A stretch of DNA of 64,000 bases from JAJYLM01 sp964547905 (GCA_964547905.1 CAZJPN010000050.1:1-64000); one strand, 5' to 3'. Counted from the stretch's first letter, positions 33,281 to 42,869 are shown. Numbers and translations: made by a program. Notes: generated from the sequence alone by a model not told the origin.

Positions 33281-36172
33281 TCATACCTGCTTCTTTGATT
33301 TTATGATACTTTGATACAGCTCTTTTGTTTTATCCGACGGTTCTATGTCAAGCGTTTGAGATAAGATCGCTACACAGCGCTTATACGTAGCAACAGCCTC
33401 GGCATAGCGGCCCAGAGATTTATAGATTATCATCAGACACTGGTAAAAAAGCTCTACGTGGTTATCCGCTTCTAAACTTTTTTGATATGTTAAGATTGCA
33501 TTGCGCATCTCTCCGGCACCATCATAATACATGCCCAATTGTTCAATAAAACGTGTAAACCTGTCGTGCAACTTTTCTCTAAAACTTATAGCCCATGATG
33601 GGAGTGCATCCTGTGTAAAAAAATCTCCTCTATATGTGTCAAAGATGCGCCTTTCCATGGCTTTAATCTCTTTCTGCTTTTTTGATAAGTCCTTACCGGT
33701 TAACAGTGACTCCATTTTGTCTAAAAGATGCTCAAATGCCCGCACATCCACCCAGCATTTTTTTGTATTCAGCATAAGCCTGCCTGCCTGTGAAATCACG
33801 GCATCATTGGAACCGAGCAGTTTCCTTAACCTATGGATGGTCGTTTCCAATGTCTGGTGGGCATAATCACCCTGGGCCTCTGGCCACAAAGCGCTGCTTA
33901 TTTGATCAAGCCCGACTGCTCTTTCATAATTAATGATCATGAATTGCAGCAACTCGATGGGCTTAAGCTGTGCTTTCCTGGATAATGCAATCTGCGTATC
34001 TTCCTTAAAAATCTTAAAATTGCCGAGGGTATAAAACCTAAACGCCTATGGCCAATCTTCGCATCCCAGGGGAGGCGTGTCAGGCATAAGGTTGCGCCTC
34101 TCTATAAGACTTCTGACATACTCTTTTTTGATTCCATGCTCAAGTGCCTTGACACAGAGCCGTGCCATGACAGACGGACGCCAGCCCGGAAAGTTTACAT
34201 ATCCCATATCCTGCCCGAGCTGCATTGCCCTGCGGAGAAATCTCAAACCCGATCGTTCTTTGTTTTGATCAAACGCAAACAAGGCTTTTACGACAAGATA
34301 CATATATCTGAAATGCCTCTGTTTGCTGACGATTCGAGACGTTTTGTTGAGATAGTACAATGCCATGGTATCGTCCGAAAGTTCATGCAGACCTGAGCCA
34401 TTTGTACAGAGCTCATTACCATCAGATTTACGTCGCCTGATTCGATAGCCGGGGTCATGCCCATGTTCTGGATGTTGTATGCAGAAGCAAAATCCTCTCT
34501 CATCATTGCCTCCTCGGTTAATTTCATATAATAGGTGGCACGATCATAAACTCCTGTCTGATCTATGGTTTTAGAAATCTTTTGTAAAAACTGTCTTCCA
34601 AGCGGGATATTCCCGGTGCTCATCATCCATGCGGCACCAAACGATATGAGCATATGATCCATGACGTGTATCTCCGTGGTTTCGGCTAACTGTATCCCAT
34701 CATTTAATGCCTTGAATTCAGGGTCAGAAGCTACGGTATAATAGTTGTAGAGGACTTCTATGATTTTAAATACAAGGAACGTCATAGGAGATATCCGGTT
34801 TGAATACTCCAGGTCTTTCAACGGTGGCAGGACCGTTTCCTCCATTCGGATATCACCTATTGTTGAGAAGTGAAGGGCTATATTGGTACTTAACTGTACT
34901 CTCATATCGGGGTTATTCGTGTTTTGTAAAATAAGCACAGCTCATTTCAGCCATTTTTTAATCCTGGGATTGTATTGCTGTCTGAAATTCAGGGCGTAAA
35001 ACATCTTGATTACCGCTATTTCTTCTGTTTTTGTGGCAGGAAAGCCCTTCCATTTTTTCACAAGCTTTTCCATAATATTGATCCATGGATCGTGAAGCCT
35101 TAACTTTCCAAACCCATACGTGATGGAATCGGAAACCCCGGTCCATGCTATAAATATTCCGTTCCTGTCTTTATTCTTTGTGAACAGCTTGAATGACTTC
35201 TTAAAAAGAACATAGCTCTCTTCGGGATTGAATGGCAGTCTGCATGCGCCGAGCCAGTATTGTAACCATGGATTACCCTCTATGATATCATCCGGTAAAG
35301 CCTTAAGCCATGCCTCCAACGTACGGTTTCTACCTTGTGAAATAAGATCAAATGCGTTTTTAAGTATTAACCTTACAGCTTCGGACCAGTCCTTGGATTG
35401 CAAAAAAAGCGTGACCGCATCCTCAACATATCCCGATTCTTCCAATACCTTTGCGGCATTTTGTTGAATTCCCGTGAGCTTTTCGTAATTCCACCTGCTC
35501 CGCGTCTTCGATAGCAGGAATTCCCTGAACAGGTCATGGTACTTGTAGGTATTGTCCTGATGCTTGATGGTAAAATAATGAGAGCCGATAAGGTGAGCGA
35601 GATCTTATCGGATGATTGTTTCCCCGCCATCCGATTCGCCATCTTCACGGTCATGGACGGAAAAAAAGGACGCTCGCAGGAGGAAATCCTGTGCCGACGG
35701 ATCCGTTTTATCGAAAATCTCGGCTGAAAAATAATCAAAGATCGATTGATAGTCCTTCAGACCGCCCTTTCCGACGGCCTCTACCCCCATCTTGTGCTGT
35801 TCAAGCATAAGCACGAGTCCGGCAGCCCAGCCGTCTGTCCAATTGTGCAGCTTCTCTACCGTCTCCCGGTTGTGACCATTGCCGGAACGCAGTTTGATCA
35901 GTGCTCCCGTTTCATCGGGCGTAAACTTGATCTCCTCATTGCTGACGACAGCCAGCACGCTGTCTTCCCTCAGACGCGAGAATATGCCGGGAGGTTCCGT
36001 CCGGCTGATCACCATGACATTGCCGCTCGCGGGAATCCTCATCAAAGCCTCATTCAGAACATTATGGAACGCGGAGTTACCGTTGATCTCATGATAATTA
36101 TCAAACATGAGGACAAAACCTTCGGGCAGCATGCCGTAAAGGCTCTCAAAAAATCTATGCGTATATGTGCCG
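33281..36172 (-). pseudogene. decayed MalT/SARP-like transcriptional regulator (ATPase + BTAD)
   Basis: Translated pieces in three frames line up as one protein. At 36172-35670 it is the STAND ATPase core (FVLMFDNYHEINGNSAFHNVL, WTDGWAAGLVLMLEQHK, DYFSAEIFDKTDPSAQDFLLRAS). Then come LAHLIGSHYFTIKHQ and YKYHDLFREFL, helical repeats, and finally the winged-helix/BTAD end (FYTLGNFKIF, LRKLLGSNDAVISQAGRLML, IEPSDKTKELYQSI). Lesions: frame changes near 35665 (a run of seven A), near 35605 and near 34400; in-frame TGA at 34944-34942 and TAG at 34048-34046 (the latter probably where Trp stood). The Walker A end is missing, with a TAA just before 36172. Too many lesions for sequencing error alone, so the gene is dead. 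Confidence 0.88.
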
Positions 36173-36256
36173 ATTTATAGCCAACAAAGATAGATTTTTT
36201 TTATTGTATGCGGTAGAAAAAGTCAATGCAACTCAAAAGAAATGCATTTTTTCGGG

Positions 36257-37081
36257 TTAATGTATCAGGGTTGGATACAGGCGTCTTGCTGTCAGGAGAA
36301 AAACGATAAAAACGAACACCATGACAACGAGATCAAAACCAAAGCTGTGAACGCTCTGCCCGCCTTTAATCATGAGGCTACGAAGAGCATCTACAAGATA
36401 CGTCAATGGATTAAATCTCGCAAACCACCGCAGCCATGGAGGCATGAGTTCGAGCGGATAGATCGCATTACTCGCAAAGAAAAGCGGCATCGTCAGAATC
36501 TGCCCTATTCCCATAAAGCGCTCGCGGGTTTTTACTATGCAGGCAATTATCAGCGAAAAGGTAGAAAAAATAGCAGATCCCAGAACAACGCTCAATAAAA
36601 CACCGCCTATTGCCCATGGCTCCCAACGCAGCGAAATACCCATGGCAAGCGCTATAAAATAAATAATTACCACTTGCACCAATCCCCTGAATCCTGATGA
36701 AACCGCTTTTCCCAGGACAAGTGAAATACGATGTGCAGGGCTTACCATAAGCTTGTGGATAATTCCGAGGTCCCTTTCCCAAATAACGGCAATACCATAG
36801 AATATGGCGCTGAACAACACGCTTTGGGCAAGGATGCCGGGGGTCATGAAGGCAATATAACTTACCTGACCTGTCGGTATGCCCCGGACCCGGCTGAATA
36901 CCTGCCCGAATATCACAAGCCACAACACAGGCTGGACCGCACGCGTAAAGAGCTCGGTAGGATCACGAACAAGCTTCTTTATTTCAACCTCGGAGATGGC
37001 CAGGCTTTCTCTGAAAAACTCAACAAGGAAAAAAGAACTAAGCCAGGCGGTTTGCCGTTCTGCGTGTTTTTCTGACATCAC
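36257..37081 (-). CDS. ABC-2 type exporter permease (DrrB-like)
   Basis: The 274-residue membrane protein has about six hydrophobic segments and the ABC-2 signature region (FASNAIYPLELMPPWLRWFARFNPLTYLVDALR). Other family marks are FTRAVQPVLWLVIFGQVF, FMTPGILAQSVLF and WERDLGIIHKLMVSPAHR. DrrB-type permeases export drugs or lipids with a DrrA-type ATPase. The GTG at 37081, with GGAGGG seven bases upstream, is preferred; an ATG follows immediately. It overlaps the 3' end of the ATPase gene by 44 bases. The TAA lies in a copy of the gene-end motif. Confidence 0.88.
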   Translation of the reverse strand: MMSEKHAERQTAWLSSFFLVEFFRESLAISEVEIKKLVRDPTELFTRAVQPVLWLVIFGQVFSRVRGIPTGQVSYIAFMTPGILAQSVLFSAIFYGIAVIWERDLGIIHKLMVSPAHRISLVLGKAVSSGFRGLVQVVIIYFIALAMGISLRWEPWAIGGVLLSVVLGSAIFSTFSLIIACIVKTRERFMGIGQILTMPLFFASNAIYPLELMPPWLRWFARFNPLTYLVDALRSLMIKGGQSVHSFGFDLVVMVFVFIVFLLTARRLYPTLIH

Positions 37082-37871
37082 GGTAATTCCCTCCTTCCTC
37101 TATAACGCCTCCACTGTAATGGACAAATACATCATCCAGATTGGCATCTGTTCCCACGGAGGCTTTCAGATCAGCGGGGCTTCCGGATATTGTAATTTTA
37201 CCCCGGTGTATGAGGGCTATCTCATCGCAAAGCCTGTCAGCCTCTTCCATGTCATGCGTGGTTATCAGTATCGTCATTCCGTACTCTTTCTTCAATGCGA
37301 TAAGCCGTTCCCAGACCACCCGACGTGCAACAGGATCCAATCCTATGGTAGGCTCATCAAGGAATAAAACAGCAGGCAGGTGAAGCATTGCCTGCGCCAG
37401 TTCGAGCCTCCGGATCATGCCGCCTGAATAAGTCTTTACAAGCTTATTTGAAGACTCCGTGAGATTCATAAAATTGAGTGCATCCGCAACTCTTGCTTTT
37501 CGATCATAGCGTTTCATACCATACAGTTTTGCCGAGAGCATGAGGTTTTCATAAGCAGTGAGACCTCCATCCGCAGAAAGCATCTGAGGTACATATCCAA
37601 TCCTTTTTCTCACCTCTTTTGAGGATAAATTTACATCGAAACCTGCAACCATTGCAGTGCCTGACATAGGATCAAGAAGTGTCGTCAACATTTTGATCGT
37701 GGTACTTTTACCTGCACCGTTAGGACCGATCAAACCAAAGATCTTTCCATACGGGACATGAAGATCCATTGAATCGACAGCAACAAAATCGCCGAACTTC
37801 CGTGTGAGTTTATTCGTTTCGATTGCCCATAAAGAAAGTGGAGGTATTTTTTTATTGTCTGAATCCGACAT
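37038..37871 (-). CDS. ABC transporter ATP-binding protein (DrrA-like)
   Basis: The 277-residue ATPase has Walker A GPNGAGKST (49-57), Q-loop GYVPQMLSAD, signature YSGGMIRRLELAQAM (148-162), Walker B VLFLDEPTIGLD and H-loop TTHDMEEAD. It resembles the DrrA/CcmA class of exporters but lacks the long C-terminal extension of DrrA. The permease overlaps its end, and a MarR regulator precedes it by 17 bases, so the three form one operon for export of an unknown compound. Confidence 0.93.
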   Translation of the reverse strand: MSDSDNKKIPPLSLWAIETNKLTRKFGDFVAVDSMDLHVPYGKIFGLIGPNGAGKSTTIKMLTTLLDPMSGTAMVAGFDVNLSSKEVRKRIGYVPQMLSADGGLTAYENLMLSAKLYGMKRYDRKARVADALNFMNLTESSNKLVKTYSGGMIRRLELAQAMLHLPAVLFLDEPTIGLDPVARRVVWERLIALKKEYGMTILITTHDMEEADRLCDEIALIHRGKITISGSPADLKASVGTDANLDDVFVHYSGGVIEEGGNYRDVRKTRRTANRLA

Positions 37872-37888
37872 CTTGATTCTATCCTGTC

Positions 37889-38368
37889 TTATACTTTTTT
37901 ATCTTTGCTCGGTACATGAACAACTTTATTATCAATTGAAAAAAGCCCTTCGAGTTCGTTTAATCCTTGTAAAAGAGCTTTGCGGTTTTTTGAATCCAGC
38001 ATTGAAACCTTTTTACTGAGCCTATTTTCTGCTGCGGTTTTTATCTGATTGAAAAGTGCAATGCCCATATTTGTCAGTCTGAGAGGGGACTTCCTGCGAT
38101 CAGCAGCATCATGACTTCTCTCTATGAACCCTCGCCTTACCAGAGTTTCTACACTTCTGGACATGGATGGCTGACTCACTCCGTGGTGCTGTGCAATCTC
38201 GTTTATGAGCGTCCTTCCTCGTATGATACTACCAAGTATCCGGAAATGAGGAACACTCAAATCCGCTGGAATGCATGATCGCATCTCGGCACGTACACGC
38301 GCCATGGAGAGCGGTATTATTTCCAAAAGTCTTTTTGCTATTTTAGTCTCGTTTTGCATATATAACAT
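37889..38368 (-). CDS. MarR-family transcriptional regulator of the ABC exporter
   Basis: The 159-residue product has the MarR winged helix: LRILGSIIRGRTLINEIAQHHGVSQPSMSRSVETL, then the wing LVRRGFIERSHDAADRRKSPLRLT (DRR motif) and C-terminal dimer helix. It precedes the ABC ATPase, so it probably represses the marR-drrAB-like operon until a ligand binds. Two starts are possible, ATG at 38368 or at 38359; neither has a ribosome site. The predicted transcription start falls at or beside the first ATG, so translation may be leaderless. A 31-bp palindrome covers promoter and start. Confidence 0.88.
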   Translation of the reverse strand: MLYMQNETKIAKRLLEIIPLSMARVRAEMRSCIPADLSVPHFRILGSIIRGRTLINEIAQHHGVSQPSMSRSVETLVRRGFIERSHDAADRRKSPLRLTNMGIALFNQIKTAAENRLSKKVSMLDSKNRKALLQGLNELEGLFSIDNKVVHVPSKDKKV

Positions 38369-38401
38369 TGTTAATATGTAATATTGTTATATAATTGTCA
38401 A
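38361..38401 (-). promoter_or_regulatory. promoter with overlapping MarR-type operator
   Basis: On the minus strand a perfect -35 TTGACA (38401-38396), 17 bases, then CATATT (38378-38373). The inverted repeat TATAACATTGTTA / TAATATTGTTATA (38361-38373 and 38379-38391, 11 of 13 matching) covers the spacer, the -10 and the start codon. This is the place expected for an autorepressor. Confidence 0.65.
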
Positions 38402-38441
38402 GAAGTATCTATCGAATGGCTTTGTTGGACAGCAGGTTTGA

Positions 38442-39278
38442 TTACTTGGAATCGGTGATAATTCTGGTAAACATATTAAACGGTACAAACTCAAAATATC
38501 TGTTTGAAATCGTAATAAATTTATTTTTAAATTCCGTCAACTCTTCCGCAGGCTTATTCAAAATAACAAACCTGCCGCTTAATTCTTCCGGCACGATCTT
38601 TTCCGTTCCGCACAAGCCGTACAAATGCACCCCTCTTCTTTTACATATTTCAGCTATTGCAAGTGAACCCGTTTTGCAGACAAATCCGTCCCTATGAATT
38701 GCGTCCCCGCCGATAAGGACTGCATCAATATCTCCAGAAGCAAGCATGCTGATACCCGCTGCGTCTGTTGCGTACGTGACGGGTATCGACAGATTTGCAA
38801 GTTGTATCATCATATGAGCGCCTTCATTCATGGGCCTTGATTCAAGGACTACAACCCTGAACTTTGAACCATGCCCGTATGCGTATTTCAAACCTGCAAG
38901 AACTGTAGAACTCGATGAATATGTCATCACTGTTTTACTTTTTTTAAGCAAACCCGATACTTTTGCCGCAATAATATTGGTATGTGTTTCTATTGCTGCT
39001 TCGAACCTATCAAGATAGAGTAAAATATTGTTGCGTTCAGCAGTGCCTGCCAGTTTCCCAATACCGGATGCAAGATTAAGCATAATACCCATGGAAGGCT
39101 GGGAAGATATAAGTTGTTCGGATATCAGTTTGCATAAATGGGCAGATACTCTCGTATTTTTACGTTTGATAATGCTCCTTATACGTTCGATGGCATTTAA
39201 AGCTATCCGTACAGACCCCGAGGTGTTATCATTCGTTAAATGCTTTGATAATCTTTCTATATCATGAACAGAACTCAT
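38442..39278 (-). CDS. IF-2B-family sugar-phosphate isomerase-like protein
   Basis: The 278-residue product belongs to the initiation-factor-2B alpha/beta/delta family that includes methylthioribose-1-phosphate and ribose-1,5-bisphosphate isomerases. Marks are VMTYSSSSTVLAGLKYA, VVVLESRPMNEG, PVTYATDAAGISMLAS and DAVLIGGDAIHRDGFVCKTGSLAIAEICKRRGVHLYGLC, with the family Asp in GGDAI. Length fits the stand-alone eIF2B-alpha-like form. The substrate cannot be read from the sequence, and no methionine-salvage or RuBisCO gene is nearby. It is isolated from the acyl-CoA dehydrogenase by a terminator. Confidence 0.8.
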   Translation of the reverse strand: MSSVHDIERLSKHLTNDNTSGSVRIALNAIERIRSIIKRKNTRVSAHLCKLISEQLISSQPSMGIMLNLASGIGKLAGTAERNNILLYLDRFEAAIETHTNIIAAKVSGLLKKSKTVMTYSSSSTVLAGLKYAYGHGSKFRVVVLESRPMNEGAHMMIQLANLSIPVTYATDAAGISMLASGDIDAVLIGGDAIHRDGFVCKTGSLAIAEICKRRGVHLYGLCGTEKIVPEELSGRFVILNKPAEELTEFKNKFITISNRYFEFVPFNMFTRIITDSK

Positions 39279-39296
39279 ACCACCTACTCCCTCATG

Positions 39297-39330
39297 AAAA
39301 AATCAGGGGTCCAACACCTTGAACCCCTGA
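39297..39330 (-). terminator. rho-independent terminator of the acyl-CoA dehydrogenase gene
   Basis: A 12-bp stem (TCAGGGGTCCAA with TTGAACCCCTGA, one mismatch, loop CACC) is followed on the minus strand by six T residues. It sits 66 bases after the dehydrogenase stop and just before the IF-2B-family start. Confidence 0.88.
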
Positions 39331-39395
39331 AGATAGAAACAAACAAAATATTGGGAATTTAGATTTAAAAATAAATTCTCTTTAACAGCGTTTCC

Positions 39396-41216
39396 CTATA
39401 ACGAGTAACTTTCTTTTTCAATAATATGCTGAGCTATCTTATCCTTTATACCGGATACATTCAAAGGATAGGTAAACGTGAGTGCTGACAGTGCCTTTTC
39501 GTAAGCGGCAAACTCATTTGCATTGTCCTCTGCCACGTCACCAAGCACCTGTCTTGCAGTAAGAGTGATCTTGTTAAGCGCTTCATAAACAAAAGCCCGG
39601 GTAAGAAGTACCGGTATTGTAACTGCCGAATCGCCTTTCATATTTTTCAATTTGAGCGTTCTGAGTACTACCGAGTCCATTCCATAAACATCTATAATCA
39701 TATTGGCCAACTGTTCGAATATATACTCGCCCTTCCCAAATTGAAATGCCTTATCTGCAAGGGCAGCCATGTATTTCTGTACAGCTACCCCGGTGGTATA
39801 AACGGTCAGCTTCTTCGCTATATCCGTTGCAAGTTTTTCTATACCAAGTAGACCGGATTCGGGTTTCTTATTTACCTTGCCGGATTCTATGTCGGTAGCT
39901 ATTTCACTGAATTTACCCATAAAATCGAGTTCGCCCTTCATGGATTTCTTTGCAATAGCACCAGGTATAAGTAAGCGGTTAACCTCATTGGTACCTTCGA
40001 AGATCCTGTTGATTCTTGCATCTCTATACGCCCTTGCCACCTTGTAGTCTTCTATATATCCATACCCTCCGAGACTCTGCACTCCTTCATCAACTACAAA
40101 ACCGAGAATCTCCGAGCCGTATACCTTCATTATCGATGCCTCTATGTCATAATCCTCAAATATCTTTGCAGCCTTCTTACTGTAATCCGGTGCACCATGG
40201 TCAAGTGCATGTATTGCATTGTCAATCATACCTGCTGTCCTGTACGACATACTTTCAGAGGCATAAACCTTGATCATCATGTCTGCAAACTTTCTTCTGA
40301 TCATACCAAAACTTGATACGGGCTGTCCAAACTGTATTCTCTGATTCGTGTATTGGGATACTTGCTTTATCACTTCTTTTGAACCACCTGTTGATGCAAC
40401 TCCAAGCTTTAAACGCCCTATATCCAACACTCCTAAGGCTGATTGATGTCCTTTACCAATCTCCCCAAGTACATTTTCTACAGGCACTTTTACATCACTC
40501 AATACAAGAGGCCTTGTTGATGAGCCCTTTATTCCCATTTTATTTTCCTCTTTGCCTGTCGACAAACCTTCGTAGGTTTTTTCAACAATAAAAGCCGTAA
40601 ACTTCTCACCGTCAATCTTTGCATACACAATAAAAAGATCGGCAATACCTGCATTTGTTATAAATTGTTTTTCACCGTTGAGGATATAATATTTGCCATC
40701 ATTGCTTAAAACAGCTTTGGTCTTGGCGCCGAGTGCATCCGAACCATACCCTGTTTCTGTAAGAGCGTAGGCAGCTATCATCTCTCCGCTTGCAAGTTTT
40801 GGAAGATATTTCTTTTTCTGTTGTTCATTCCCGAAATAAACGATTGGCAATGTACCTATGCCATTATGTGCGAGTACTGTTCCGGCAAAAGCCCCTGATT
40901 TTGCTATTGCCTCGGATACCCTCAATGCTGTAGATAGATTCATTCCAAGACCACCGAATTCTTCCGGGATCTCTATCATCAAAAGACCAAGTTCCCCAGC
41001 TTTTTTCATCAGCTTGGTATTTAATTCTATCTTTTTATCATGATCCTCCAATGCGTCTTCCAGAGGAAGGACTTCTTTTACCATAAAATCATCCGCAGTG
41101 TCCGCAAAACTTAATTGCTCTTCTGTGAACTCTTCTGGAACAAAGATATCCTTTGCCGTTGTAGGTTCAAGCAAGAAACCACCACCAATAGGCTTTTTTT
41201 TGTCTTCTTTACTCAT
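39396..41216 (-). CDS. acyl-CoA dehydrogenase (FadE/AcdA-like)
   Basis: From the ATG at 41216, with AAGGAG upstream, the product is 606 residues. It has the flavoprotein fold of acyl-CoA dehydrogenases: YALTETGYGSDALGAKTKA, FITNAGIADLFIVYAKIDG, and EGVQSLGGYGYIEDYKVARAYRDARINRIFEGTNEVNRLLIPG with the catalytic Glu in FEGTN. An extra helical C-terminal domain of about 170 residues marks the longer VLCAD/ACAD9-like type. It oxidises acyl-CoA to enoyl-CoA, passing electrons to ETF. A perfect 18-bp FadR-like palindrome lies just upstream, and a terminator ends the unit, so it is a single regulated gene. Confidence 0.93.
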   Translation of the reverse strand: MSKEDKKKPIGGGFLLEPTTAKDIFVPEEFTEEQLSFADTADDFMVKEVLPLEDALEDHDKKIELNTKLMKKAGELGLLMIEIPEEFGGLGMNLSTALRVSEAIAKSGAFAGTVLAHNGIGTLPIVYFGNEQQKKKYLPKLASGEMIAAYALTETGYGSDALGAKTKAVLSNDGKYYILNGEKQFITNAGIADLFIVYAKIDGEKFTAFIVEKTYEGLSTGKEENKMGIKGSSTRPLVLSDVKVPVENVLGEIGKGHQSALGVLDIGRLKLGVASTGGSKEVIKQVSQYTNQRIQFGQPVSSFGMIRRKFADMMIKVYASESMSYRTAGMIDNAIHALDHGAPDYSKKAAKIFEDYDIEASIMKVYGSEILGFVVDEGVQSLGGYGYIEDYKVARAYRDARINRIFEGTNEVNRLLIPGAIAKKSMKGELDFMGKFSEIATDIESGKVNKKPESGLLGIEKLATDIAKKLTVYTTGVAVQKYMAALADKAFQFGKGEYIFEQLANMIIDVYGMDSVVLRTLKLKNMKGDSAVTIPVLLTRAFVYEALNKITLTARQVLGDVAEDNANEFAAYEKALSALTFTYPLNVSGIKDKIAQHIIEKESYSL

Positions 41217-41228
41217 TTTTTTCTCCTT

Positions 41229-41246
41229 TGAATGAATATTCATTCA
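41229..41246. promoter_or_regulatory. perfect FadR-type operator TGAATGAATATTCATTCA
   Basis: An 18-bp perfect palindrome 12 bases before the dehydrogenase ATG. It fits the consensus TGAATGANTANTCATTCA known for the TetR-type fatty-acid repressor FadR of Bacillus. It lies downstream of a -10 TATAAA (41253-41248) with TTGCAT (41277-41272) 18 bases upstream, where a repressor would block initiation or elongation. Confidence 0.8.
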
Positions 41247-41247
41247 C

Positions 41248-41277
41248 TTTATACCATACAGATTTATATCAATGCAA
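41248..41277 (-). promoter_or_regulatory. promoter of the acyl-CoA dehydrogenase gene
   Basis: Minus strand TTGCAT (41277-41272), 18 bases, TATAAA (41253-41248). The FadR-like palindrome begins two bases later. Confidence 0.55.
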
Positions 41278-41322
41278 GCAAAATATGAGAAATGGTTTTG
41301 CAAATTTCCTCATTGTGTTTTG

Positions 41323-42201
41323 TCAACTACCAACAAGAGTCTCTGCATACGCTATTATTTCTTTTGCAACATCCTGTTTATTTATTTTCTCCAGCGCCTC
41401 GATACCGGGAGATGGATTTATCTCCAATACCTTTGGTCCGTCTGAACTTTCTATAATATCAACACCTGCGACATCGAGTCCTATTGTCTTGACGGCCCGT
41501 ATAGCTATATCCGCATATAACGGCGGCAGGACTATCTTTTCTCCCTGCCCACCGCGGTGGATATTCGTTCTGAACTCACCCGCCCTTGCAATCCTGCGCA
41601 TCGAAGCTATCACCATGTCACCAACTACCAATACCCTGATGTCCCTCCCCCTTGATTCCGCCACAAACTGCTGGATAATAATATTCTGTCCAAGGCTGAA
41701 AAAGGCATTGATGGTTGACTCTATCGAATCTCTGGACTCCGCAAGTATAACACCTATCCCCTGTGCACCTTCGATAAGCTTTAGAATAACTGGTGGACCG
41801 CCCACAAGTTTTAAAGCTGTTTCAATATCCTCGGGATTGCGTATCATTGCTGTTGCAGGTACATCTATCTTACGGGCAAGCAGGCATTGAGCGGTCATGA
41901 ATTTATCGCGTGCGAGTGCTATTGCAGATGATCTGTTGATAACGGGGATATCGAGGAGCTCAAACTGTTTAACTACCGACATGCCGAAGCTGTTTATCGT
42001 GCCGGATATGCGAGGTATTACAATGTCGGGAAGCTTAAGGATCTTATCTTTATATGTTATAAGAGCTTTTTCATCGAGTATGGCAATATTAAACTTTAAG
42101 GGATCTATGACCTTTATAGCATGCCCTTTTTTTCTCGCCGCTTCTGCAAGTCTTCTGGTAGAATATATGCCAATCTTTTTAGATAATAGAAGTATATGCA
42201 T
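41323..42201 (-). CDS. RimK-family ATP-grasp ligase
   Basis: The 292-residue product is an ATP-grasp amino-acid ligase of the RimK group. It has an N-terminal pre-ATP-grasp domain (HILLLSKKIGIYSTRRLAEAA), then PPVILKLIEGAQGIGVILAES, IIIQQFVAESRGRDIRVLVVGD, MRRIARAGEFRTNIHRGGQG and VDIIESSDGPKVLEINPSPGIE, with Mg-binding Glu and Asn in EINPSPG. RimK adds Glu to ribosomal protein S6; relatives make coenzyme F420 tails, lysine or peptide cofactors, so the substrate is unknown. Its ATG overlaps the SurA-like stop (TGATG), placing it last in the tamB operon. An envelope link would be unexpected. Confidence 0.88.
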   Translation of the reverse strand: MHILLLSKKIGIYSTRRLAEAARKKGHAIKVIDPLKFNIAILDEKALITYKDKILKLPDIVIPRISGTINSFGMSVVKQFELLDIPVINRSSAIALARDKFMTAQCLLARKIDVPATAMIRNPEDIETALKLVGGPPVILKLIEGAQGIGVILAESRDSIESTINAFFSLGQNIIIQQFVAESRGRDIRVLVVGDMVIASMRRIARAGEFRTNIHRGGQGEKIVLPPLYADIAIRAVKTIGLDVAGVDIIESSDGPKVLEINPSPGIEALEKINKQDVAKEIIAYAETLVGS

Positions 42202-42869
42202 CAGTACATTATGATAATTTGTCTGTGAAGCATAAGGGTTTTAATCCATAACTTTAATTGTTTGTTGTACTCTTTCTGTTCAAGCAATTCCTTTATATCC
42301 TTTTCAGCAGCCTGCTTATTCATACCCTTATATTTATCCCTGTTACTATCGTAGTATTGCTCGATATCTTTATTCGTTACATTAATGAGCATTTTTACCT
42401 CATCGTTGAGGTACTGCTTTACTACGAGTGTATCACCCATGTATTTTTTAAGATAGACCTCTGTTATGGCGTACTGTTTCGTATAATTATTGTAATCATT
42501 ATCCGATTTAAACTTCGCTCTGAACCGGGCAATCATATTCGTAATCTCCTGCTGATCGGGCGGGTTTATTGATAACAATTGTGCGTCCTTCAGCATAAGT
42601 GTTCTATCTATAAGCCTGTCCAAAGACAATTTCATAAACTGATGATCCTTAAGATCTTGAACAGCTTCACTGTATCCGGATTTCAATACCGCACTTACAG
42701 CGGCATACTGCACAAGCTGCACATTTGTTATAACACCGGCTCCCTGTACCGAGGCTACTATACTGTCAACCATAATCTGTTCTGCATGTGCATAAGACGG
42801 CTTTATAAATAATAAAACTGAAAATATAAAACATAATATTATTTTTTTTGTTATTTTATATCGTTTCAT
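42201..42869 (-). CDS. periplasmic SurA-N-like chaperone without PPIase domain
   Basis: The 222-residue product has a signal peptide (KIILCFIFSVLLFIKPSYAHA). A SurA N-terminal-like helical domain follows: VDSIVASVQGAGVITNVQLVQYAAV, LSLDRLIDRTLMLKDAQ, FKSDNDYNNYTKQYAITEVYLKKYMGDTLVVKQYLNDEV, NVTNKDIEQYYDSNRDKYK. SurA chaperones unfolded outer-membrane proteins. Here the parvulin domains are absent, as in some deltaproteobacterial homologues. It follows the Omp85 gene by 25 bases, so a role in feeding barrels to that machine is a fair inference. Confidence 0.75.
   Translation of the reverse strand: MKRYKITKKIILCFIFSVLLFIKPSYAHAEQIMVDSIVASVQGAGVITNVQLVQYAAVSAVLKSGYSEAVQDLKDHQFMKLSLDRLIDRTLMLKDAQLLSINPPDQQEITNMIARFRAKFKSDNDYNNYTKQYAITEVYLKKYMGDTLVVKQYLNDEVKMLINVTNKDIEQYYDSNRDKYKGMNKQAAEKDIKELLEQKEYNKQLKLWIKTLMLHRQIIIMY

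Noticed and set aside
34046..36132. Several separate small genes in the regulator region
   Set aside because: Their products align as successive parts of one MalT/SARP-like protein in shifting frames, so they are fragments of a pseudogene.
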